6,979 bases of DNA from contig JAURXW010000307.1 in the NCBI GenBank assembly GCA_030654205.1, positions 1 to 6,979 of the forward strand, read 5' to 3'. The notes beneath the pieces are model-generated. The model did not search any database, was not told where the DNA came from, and saw only the letters and a program-made list of their open reading frames with translations. Shown piece after piece: positions 1 through 3,967 of the stretch (positions within the stretch are counted from its first letter, which is position 1; each line of letters starts with the position of its first letter). Made by a program: the position numbers and the translations under genes. This DNA comes from Bacteriovorax sp. (GTDB taxonomy: Bacteria; Bdellovibrionota; Bacteriovoracia; Bacteriovoracales; Bacteriovoracaceae).

Positions 1-823
1 TTAAAATAAAAAGATATTTTCCTAAAAAAAATAATTTTAAATAGTTTAAAGCATTTTCAAAAGTCAGAGGCTTTCCCATATAAAATGTATAATTTGAAAT
101 CATTTCGGCAGACATTATACCTGGGAATCTTTTTATTAAGGCGGGAAAAAATGGAGATTTTAAAAAATACCAATTTCTATAAAAAAGAGGAAAAATAAAG
201 ATTAGTTGAGAAAAAGCCAGAATTACTATTTTTTTAAATTGATGTCGTAAGTTCCATACAATTATAAAGTTTAGGATAATAACAAAAATAATTCCGTTTA
301 TTTTAATCAGTGGAACCATTATTAGGATAAGTGCTAGCAGAATTATTTCTGAGGTTTTCTGGAGAAGTCTTTTCTCGACGACTAAATAAGTACTAATAAA
401 TGCCATTAGTGCCATGAAACCATCATTCTTTGCATAAAGAAAAAAGTTTGATCCTTGTCCGATAGTTAAAAAACCGATCGAAAGTAGCAATGTGATTGGA
501 TTAGAGTTTTTAAAATATAGGTATAAAAATAATAATGAAATAAATCCTATCGAAAGTAAAAAATGTAATTCTTGAGAGACGACTTGAATAATGAGTTTGT
601 TTTCGATAACAAATTGAAGAAGGCCATACACGTATTCTAAAATACCAGCTTGCATGGCCCCACATGTATCTAGATGTGCATTTTTAAATCCTTCTAAATT
701 CCAAAGTTTCCCTAAAACCAAATGATAATAAAGTGGATCACCGTGGGCAAAGGGTGTAAGTGCCTCAAAGAATTTTAGACAAAAAAGAAAAAAAGAGAAA
801 TAGATGAATATTTTTTTATTCAA
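1..823 (-). CDS. GT-C type polytopic membrane glycosyltransferase, partial (C-terminus beyond window)
   Basis: The minus-strand frame stays open for 274 codons to the window edge, so the C-terminus is missing. The start is TTG at 823: AAGGA at 834-838 lies 10 nt upstream, and an in-frame TAA at 830-832 rules out an earlier start. A first hydrophobic helix (residues about 4-24) is followed by the loop motif GDPLYYHL (28-35) with a candidate catalytic Asp29. Further on come about six hydrophobic stretches, a second acidic motif KND (132-134), and an RNW...SPFFP region (216-227). This order resembles the ArnT/PMT-like GT-C superfamily, which transfers sugars from polyprenyl-phosphate donors on the periplasmic face. 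The acceptor and sugar cannot be read from the sequence. It lies 160 nt beyond the end of the outer-membrane protein gene on the same strand and is probably a separate unit. The superfamily call is moderate; a polymerase or flippase-type polytopic protein is less likely. Confidence 0.65.
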   Translation of the reverse strand, partial: MNKKIFIYFSFFLFCLKFFEALTPFAHGDPLYYHLVLGKLWNLEGFKNAHLDTCGAMQAGILEYVYGLLQFVIENKLIIQVVSQELHFLLSIGFISLLFLYLYFKNSNPITLLLSIGFLTIGQGSNFFLYAKNDGFMALMAFISTYLVVEKRLLQKTSEIILLALILIMVPLIKINGIIFVIILNFIIVWNLRHQFKKIVILAFSQLIFIFPLFYRNWYFLKSPFFPALIKRFPGIMSAEMISNYTFYMGKPLTFENALNYLKLFFLGKYLFIL

Positions 824-833
824 ATTATTTTAT

Positions 834-838
834 TCCTT
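834..838 (-). promoter_or_regulatory. Ribosome binding site fixing the TTG start at 823
   Basis: AAGGA on the minus strand sits 10 nt before the TTG at 823. An in-frame stop lies between it and any other start, and the next in-frame ATG is about 56 codons into the protein, which would remove the first helix and the GDPLYYHL motif. TTG is therefore the supported start. Confidence 0.7.
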
Positions 839-983
839 ATGAATCTATAAAAAGTTTAATTTAAAAAAAGTAATTAGCTATAAAATTAGCTCTAAATTGT
901 TCTTAATTCAATTTCTTTTTAATTTTTTTGATACATAAGTTTTCATTTTTTTGAATTCTTGGTTAAAGATTTATAAATCTATT

Positions 984-1589
984 TTAAATCCCAATTGGAA
1001 TACTTATACTAAAAATAAACGATTTATTCTTCAGTACAATATCACTAGTCGTGTACCCAGGAGTGAAAACTCCGGCCTGTTGAATTTCTGTATCATCATA
1101 TTTAATATATTGGTATTCAGCATTTAAGCTTACTAGTCCAACTCTAAATCCCCCCCCTATACGAAATCCATTTCCTCCTTTAAATTCTTCATCAACACTT
1201 TTATCCTGATCCGGATCAAGTTGAGCCGCTAAAATCCAACTTCCCCATAACCGGAGCCCTACAGGTGTTGGCATTTGAATACCAACCATGGGGCCTGCAT
1301 TCCAAGCTTTAGATTTAATATCTTGATTCAAAGTTGTATCTTTAAAATTTGGCATGGAATACCTAGCATCTACTCCTGCGAAAACTGTTTGCCATACTTG
1401 TGCTCCCATTCTTGCGCCAACGCCAAATCCTTTAACTTTGCTGTCAGAACTATTAATAGGAGAGGGGAAACTAACATCGCCTGAACCCGTTTCATATGTT
1501 GCCATAGGTTCGATGAACACTCCGCTTTCAGCGTGAGCTATATTGATGGATATTAGTAATATAAAAGAGGCCAAAATGTATTTATTCAT
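984..1589 (-). CDS. Exported outer-membrane beta-barrel protein, 201 aa
   Basis: Residues 1-20 form a signal peptide ending AHA before Glu21, a good signal peptidase I site. The mature chain of about 180 residues alternates polar and hydrophobic residues with aromatic girdles and Gly-rich turns (for example GFGVGARMG at 54-62 and FRIGGGFRVG at 142-151). That is the pattern of a small eight-strand outer-membrane barrel, in the general OmpW/OmpA-like or OMP_b-brl group. The last residues are IPIGI and not the usual terminal Phe or Trp, which is slightly atypical for BAM recognition. The ATG start has AAGGA 6 nt upstream. It is the last gene of the five-gene minus-strand operon, 18 nt after the 105-aa exported protein. 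The coding sequence holds a run of eight G (1150-1157, codons 145-147). Ligand or pore function is unknown. Confidence 0.8.
   Translation of the reverse strand: MNKYILASFILLISINIAHAESGVFIEPMATYETGSGDVSFPSPINSSDSKVKGFGVGARMGAQVWQTVFAGVDARYSMPNFKDTTLNQDIKSKAWNAGPMVGIQMPTPVGLRLWGSWILAAQLDPDQDKSVDEEFKGGNGFRIGGGFRVGLVSLNAEYQYIKYDDTEIQQAGVFTPGYTTSDIVLKNKSFIFSISIPIGI
1150..1157 (-). repeat. G8 homopolymer inside the outer-membrane protein gene
   Basis: Eight C on the plus strand read as GGG GGG GGA, codons 145-147 (Gly-Gly-Gly) of the beta-barrel gene. It is by far the longest G/C homopolymer in this AT-rich window. Slippage by one base would change the frame for the last quarter of the barrel. Confidence 0.9.
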
Positions 1590-1607
1590 AAAAATTCCTT
1601 TTGTTTA

Positions 1608-1925
1608 TTAGTTGTTTTTTTTGCCCTTCTTATTTAGTTCCGATTCATACTCTTTGGTCGCCTTATCCATTTTTCTTTTTTTAGTATCTATTTTGTCCTC
1701 AGCATTTGCTTTCTGATGTTCTGCTTTCTCGATTTCACACTTAGCTTTATCCTCAGTCAATTCACAGCTCTCATCTCGGACTTTGCGTTCTGCTTTTCGA
1801 AGCATCTTCTTTGAACTAGAGCTTATGTCGCTCTCAGGTTTTGTCACTGGATCAGAGACCTCTGCGGCCATTAATATGTGTCCGTTTAAAAATGCCAGTA
1901 GTAAAAAAGTTGATAATATTCTCAT
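1608..1925 (-). CDS. Exported Lys/Glu-rich helical protein, 105 aa
   Basis: The N-terminus (MRILSTFLLLAFLNGHILMA) is a signal peptide, with likely cleavage after Ala20 or Ala21. A short polar linker with Ser35-Ser38 follows. Residues about 39-105 are almost entirely charged (Lys, Glu, Asp, Ala) with no Pro, which predicts a long helix or coiled coil ending in a basic GKKNN tail. Two Cys, 54 and 63, could form an intramolecular disulfide in the periplasm. The ATG start has a GAGGG ribosome site 7 nt upstream. It sits in the operon between the 81-aa exported protein (32-nt gap) and the outer-membrane protein (18-nt gap). I do not recognise a named family. A periplasmic scaffold, chaperone-like or envelope-binding role is only a guess from composition. 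Confidence 0.8.
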   Translation of the reverse strand: MRILSTFLLLAFLNGHILMAAEVSDPVTKPESDISSSSKKMLRKAERKVRDESCELTEDKAKCEIEKAEHQKANAEDKIDTKKRKMDKATKEYESELNKKGKKNN

Positions 1926-1957
1926 AGTTTGTCCCTCTATTTATTCTTCATTTAAAT

Positions 1958-2203
1958 TTATTCAATGGTTTTTCTTTTGATATGCCTACTAGGCGGAATA
2001 CAAACCATTTTTCCCTGAATCATTTTGCAATTTTTATCAATAATAGTTTTCTCAGTTTTAATTAAACTAGTATCAGCGGGTAAAGATCGCGCCAGGTTAA
2101 TTTTTGTATTACCCGGAGTAGGAACGGCATCTATTTTTGGATTAGTAGAAGCTGCAAAAACAGCTAGCGAAAAAAAAATAATGAGTGACACTAGTTTGAT
2201 CAA
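1958..2203 (-). CDS. Small exported protein with a Cys-x8-Cys motif, 81 aa
   Basis: The start is TTG at 2203, preceded by AGGAG (2210-2214) with 6-nt spacing. The N-terminus (MIKLVSLIIFFSLAVFAAST) is a clear signal peptide with cleavage near Ala17 or Ala18. The mature chain has a Pro/Asn-rich stretch (21-45), then NCKMIQGKMVC with Cys59 and Cys68, then a strongly basic tail (PSRHIKRKTIE). The two Cys probably pair in the oxidising periplasm. It follows the DUF1328 gene by 18 nt in the same operon. No family is recognised. The spacing of its Cys pair matches that of the neighbouring 105-aa protein, so the two may be functionally paired. The gene is well supported by its ribosome site, signal peptide and operon position; the function is unknown. 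Confidence 0.78.
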   Translation of the reverse strand: MIKLVSLIIFFSLAVFAASTNPKIDAVPTPGNTKINLARSLPADTSLIKTEKTIIDKNCKMIQGKMVCIPPSRHIKRKTIE

Positions 2204-2209
2204 ATTTAG

Positions 2210-2214
2210 CTCCT
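2210..2214 (-). promoter_or_regulatory. Ribosome binding site fixing the TTG start at 2203
   Basis: AGGAG lies 6 nt upstream of TTG at 2203 on the minus strand. The resulting product begins directly with a textbook signal peptide, which decides the start. Confidence 0.75.
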
Positions 2215-2221
2215 GATTGTA

Positions 2222-2401
2222 TTAAGGAAGTCTTGGTTTTTTTCCAGTCGCAATTGATCCAACAAAAGAAATCACGGCCAAAACGAGAAATACGAACAAA
2301 AGTATTCTTCCAATTTCCATTGAGATACCTGCTATGCCATTTGCCCCGAGAAAAAAAGCAAGTATGGCGAGAATAAAAAAAGCAATAGCTGCACGAATCA
2401 T
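2222..2401 (-). CDS. DUF1328 / YtjA family (UPF0391) small membrane protein, 59 aa
   Basis: This short gene reads MIRAAIAFFILAILAFFLGA at its N-terminus and ends IATGKKPRLP. It has two membrane helices, residues about 4-22 and 33-52, joined by a short Gly/Ile loop (GIAGISMEIGR). Length, helix layout and the basic C-terminal tail match the DUF1328 family (E. coli YtjA), whose members are about 50-60 residues and sit in the inner membrane. The molecular function of the family is not known. The ATG start has AGGAG 7 nt upstream. It is the second gene of the operon, 19 nt after the CsbD-family gene. CsbD and DUF1328 proteins are often found near each other in stress-related loci in proteobacteria, which supports a stress role by association. 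Confidence 0.9.
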   Translation of the reverse strand: MIRAAIAFFILAILAFFLGANGIAGISMEIGRILLFVFLVLAVISFVGSIATGKKPRLP

Positions 2402-2420
2402 AATTTATCTCCTGTTATAT

Positions 2421-2675
2421 TTATTTTTTTAAGATTTTCTTGGTTTTATCTAAAACTTCTTCTTTTTTTTCTTCAATGTTTTGAAAGATATTTGAAAGCT
2501 TCTCATGATAATTTTTTTGGGCCTCTCCATATCTTTGTTGAATCAGTCCACCAATGACTTTGATGTCACCTTTTGTTTTTTCAAGTTCATCATCGGTCAA
2601 TTTACCCCAGGCTTTTTGGACCTCTCCCTTTATTTCAGTCCATTTTCCTTGCGTAATGTTTTTACTTAATTCCAC
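2421..2675 (-). CDS. CsbD family stress-response protein, 84 aa
   Basis: Residues 1-60 match the CsbD family pattern: N-x-x-x-GKW-x-x-IKG (near residues 6-17), then KAWGKLTDDEL (21-31), KGDIKVIGGLIQQRYG (35-50) and an amphipathic tail. The family includes B. subtilis CsbD, a sigma-B-controlled general stress protein, and E. coli YjbJ. Members are small, helical, hydrophilic and abundant, but their biochemical role is unsettled. Here the tail after residue 55 is longer than usual and Lys/Glu-rich. The start is GTG at 2675, with AAGGA at 2683-2687 spaced 7 nt away. It is the promoter-proximal gene of the five-gene minus-strand operon, about 53 nt downstream of the predicted transcription start from a sigma-54-type promoter. 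That would differ from the sigma-B or RpoS control known elsewhere. Confidence 0.93.
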   Translation of the reverse strand: MELSKNITQGKWTEIKGEVQKAWGKLTDDELEKTKGDIKVIGGLIQQRYGEAQKNYHEKLSNIFQNIEEKKEEVLDKTKKILKK

Positions 2676-2682
2676 GGTGATT

Positions 2683-2687
2683 TCCTT
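2683..2687 (-). promoter_or_regulatory. Ribosome binding site fixing the GTG start at 2675
   Basis: AAGGA is 7 nt upstream of GTG at 2675. With this start the protein begins exactly at the conserved N-terminal region of the CsbD family. Confidence 0.75.
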
Positions 2688-2707
2688 GTTATTGTTTGCT
2701 TAATTTT

Positions 2708-2725
2708 TGAGAGAACATTGTCTCA
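2708..2725. repeat. Imperfect palindrome TGAGA-N8-TCTCA, possible activator site
   Basis: TGAGAGAACATTGTCTCA has perfect 5-bp arms around an 8-bp centre. It lies just downstream of the predicted minus-strand transcription start (about 2728) and roughly 80-95 bp upstream of the predicted plus-strand start (about 2804). The second distance is normal for an enhancer site of a sigma-54 activator. It could equally be a small 5'-leader hairpin or a chance repeat. Confidence 0.35.
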
Positions 2726-2738
2726 TTAGGCTTAGTTC

Positions 2739-2754
2739 TGCAATTCAGGAGCCA
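2739..2754 (-). promoter_or_regulatory. Sigma-54 (RpoN) type promoter for the CsbD operon
   Basis: On the minus strand the site reads TGGCTCCTGAATTGCA. The sigma-54 consensus is TGGCACG-N4-TTGCA. Both invariant dinucleotides are present, GG of the -24 box and GC of the -12 box, at the exact required spacing, and the -12 box is a full TTGCA. Predicted transcription start is about 2728, giving a leader of about 53 nt before the GTG of the CsbD gene. No convincing sigma-70 -35/-10 pair was seen in the same interval. Confidence 0.7.
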
Positions 2755-2777
2755 TTAATCTCGACTCTGGTTAATAG

Positions 2778-2793
2778 TGGCCAGTTTATTGCT
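2778..2793 (+). promoter_or_regulatory. Sigma-54 (RpoN) type promoter for the 51-aa protein and lipoprotein genes
   Basis: The site reads TGGCCAGTTTATTGCT. It has TGGC and TTGC separated by exactly seven bases, as in the consensus TGGCACG-N4-TTGCW, and the G at the seventh position also agrees. Predicted transcription start is about 2804, 31 nt before the ATG at 2835 and just upstream of its GGAGG ribosome site. It is divergent from the minus-strand sigma-54 site, with only 23 bp between the two -24 boxes. Confidence 0.65.
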
Positions 2794-2821
2794 CTGTTTG
2801 TAGATAGGAAGATTCAATAGC

Positions 2822-2826
2822 GGAGG
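2822..2826 (+). promoter_or_regulatory. Strong ribosome binding site for the 51-aa gene
   Basis: GGAGG is 8 nt upstream of the ATG at 2835, a near-ideal Shine-Dalgarno. It is the main reason to accept this very short gene as real. Confidence 0.75.
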
Positions 2827-2834
2827 ATGCTTAA

Positions 2835-2990
2835 ATGGTAAATAAAAAATATTTAAAAAATGGGCAAGTAAAAAGTAATGAAAAAAAAATGCCGGATGAA
2901 AGTCTAAAGACTAAAGCCGATGAACAAAAAACACCGGCTCCAAAAAAAGTAGAGGTATCCAATACCAACAAACGAGCAGGGTGTTGTTAA
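2835..2990 (+). CDS. Small Lys-rich hydrophilic protein ending in Gly-Cys-Cys, 51 aa
   Basis: The product starts MVNKKYLKNG and ends NTNKRAGCC. About a quarter of the residues are Lys, there are no long hydrophobic segments, and Pro and polar residues are spread through the middle (TPAPKK at 33-38). It is therefore probably cytoplasmic and disordered. The only Cys residues are the last two. Support comes from the strong GGAGG ribosome site 8 nt upstream, the sigma-54-type promoter ending at 2793, and the lipoprotein frame that starts only 10 nt after its stop. I do not recognise a family. The terminal Cys pair could bind metal, form a disulfide or accept a lipid, but nothing in the sequence decides between these. 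Confidence 0.68.
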   Translation: MVNKKYLKNGQVKSNEKKMPDESLKTKADEQKTPAPKKVEVSNTNKRAGCC

Positions 2991-3000
2991 AAAAAGGATA

Positions 3001-3387
3001 TTGTCATCTGGTGTTTTGGTAATTCTATTAGTAGTAGCAGGCTGTTCGCATTCTATTTCGTCAAAATCATATTCAGAAGAAGTTGTAGGACGTACCGTCG
3101 GCAATGAAGCTGCAAAAATTGCAATGCTCACTGAGAATACAAAAGTTTCATTGAGTTCAGTGATTAAAAAGGCAAGAGAGAATGGTACAATTGATGAGGT
3201 CATAGTACTTTCTTGGGCAGATAGAAATTATCTCTTTGAGGATTTAAAAAAACTTTCAACGAACTCAGACCCAATTGAATATTCTAGCAAAGCCTCTCGC
3301 TCAGTCGTTCTTGATAAATTAAGCAATTGGCTTGAAGAAATAAGATTTTTTTCAGGCCAGTTTTTTGATTATTCTATCAGAATATAA
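3001..3387 (+). CDS. Small lipoprotein, about 128 aa, start uncertain
   Basis: A hydrophobic run (VLVILLV) leads to the lipobox V-A-G-C (residues 12-15), so Cys15 should be lipidated and become the mature N-terminus. Ser at +2 predicts sorting to the outer membrane under the usual Lol rule. The mature part of about 114 residues is polar and mostly helical, with SKSYSEEVVGRTVGNEAAK (21-39) and a WLEEIRFFSGQFFDY segment near the C-terminus. No family is recognised. The only reasonable start in this frame is TTG at 3001, but AAGGA (2994-2998) is just 2 nt away and the resulting signal peptide lacks basic residues. The codons immediately upstream read K-K-R-I in frame, typical of a lipoprotein n-region, but contain no start codon. 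It is probably translationally coupled to the 51-aa gene and shares its sigma-54-type promoter. Confidence 0.75.
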   Translation: MSSGVLVILLVVAGCSHSISSKSYSEEVVGRTVGNEAAKIAMLTENTKVSLSSVIKKARENGTIDEVIVLSWADRNYLFEDLKKLSTNSDPIEYSSKASRSVVLDKLSNWLEEIRFFSGQFFDYSIRI

Positions 3388-3404
3388 GTGAATCAATAAT
3401 GATA

Positions 3405-3434
3405 CTGATTAGCTTTTAATATCTTTTCAATCAG
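3405..3434. repeat. Dyad CTGATT-N18-AATCAG upstream of the KaiC operon
   Basis: Perfect 6-bp arms lie in the 85-nt gap between the lipoprotein gene and the 164-aa gene. It may be an operator or a weak terminator stem. There is no U-tract after it and the stem is AT-rich, so I do not call it a terminator. Confidence 0.25.
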
Positions 3435-3472
3435 GGAACAACTCGCTATCGCTAGTATAGAACTATTTTTAC

Positions 3473-3967
3473 ATGCATGGCCAAGATGTGAGACTTGATC
3501 AAAACAAAACGCATAAAGAATTAGTCAGGCTTTGGGAAAATCAAAATACAATCGACTTGCGGGCTGAACAACTCGTACAGGTTTATGCAGGAGCTTTTCA
3601 GGCCATTGAGAGCCGCTGTTTGGCCACTTTGAGCAGAGTAACGATAAATGTAGTAATAGATCGAGTTTTACATATCGGCTCTGAAAAATTCCAAATACTC
3701 TCACTAATAACTATTGAACCTTCGGGCTTAAGTTTAAAAAATTTAATTCAAAATATTAAAAAATATAAAACAGAAGAGATAAGAAATGCACTTTCCTATT
3801 TCTTGGTAGAGTTTTTAACTGTTGTTGGAAATATAACTTCAGACGTATTGACCGCGTCCTTACATAAGAAGCTTGTTGAAGTGACCAGAGAAAGTGCGCT
3901 TAGTATACTGGAAGTTCAAAGCTTGCGTTCAATCAATTCTACAAATAAGAAGAGAGGAGAAGAATGA
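3473..3967 (+). CDS. Helical protein of unknown function coupled to the KaiC-like ATPase, 164 aa
   Basis: I do not recognise a named family. No signal peptide or convincing membrane helix is seen. The chain looks cytoplasmic and mainly helical, with an amphipathic N-terminal half (residues about 10-55), a conserved-looking core (LSRVTINVVIDRVLHIGSEKF, about 54-74), a segment SYFLVEFLTVVGNITSDVLT (108-127), and a basic C-terminal end (NKKRGEE). ATG at 3473 is the first start after an in-frame TAG at 3458, but no clear ribosome site precedes it. Its stop overlaps the start of the KaiC-like gene (ATGA, 3964-3967), so the two proteins are probably made together at a fixed ratio. A regulator, adaptor or input partner of the ATPase is the natural guess; this is inference from context only. 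Confidence 0.75.
   Translation: MHGQDVRLDQNKTHKELVRLWENQNTIDLRAEQLVQVYAGAFQAIESRCLATLSRVTINVVIDRVLHIGSEKFQILSLITIEPSGLSLKNLIQNIKKYKTEEIRNALSYFLVEFLTVVGNITSDVLTASLHKKLVEVTRESALSILEVQSLRSINSTNKKRGEE

Noticed and set aside
824..983. Rho-independent terminator or sigma-70 promoter between the barrel gene and the glycosyltransferase
   Set aside because: The only stem found (AGCTA/TAGCT near 877-892) is 5 bp, AT-rich and lacks a following U-run; -35/-10-like matches (TTGAAT, TAATTT) are weak and expected by chance in such AT-rich sequence.
1275..1536. Two plus-strand open frames of 60-69 codons
   Set aside because: They lie antisense inside the beta-barrel gene, overlap each other in different frames, have no ribosome sites and no protein-like composition.
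2985..3003. Programmed +1 frameshift joining the 51-aa protein to the lipoprotein
   Set aside because: It would place a signal peptide in the middle of a protein and the site (TGT TAA) is not a known shift signal; a separate, coupled start is simpler.
2904..3203. Minus-strand open frame of 99 codons
   Set aside because: It is antisense to the 51-aa and lipoprotein genes, which have much better start signals, a lipobox and a promoter; the hydrophobic look comes from the complementary AT-rich codons.
3424..3460. Sigma-70 promoter before the 164-aa gene (TTTTCA with TAGTAT)
   Set aside because: The spacing is 23 bp, far from 17, and no better pair was found, so no promoter is called although one is probably near.
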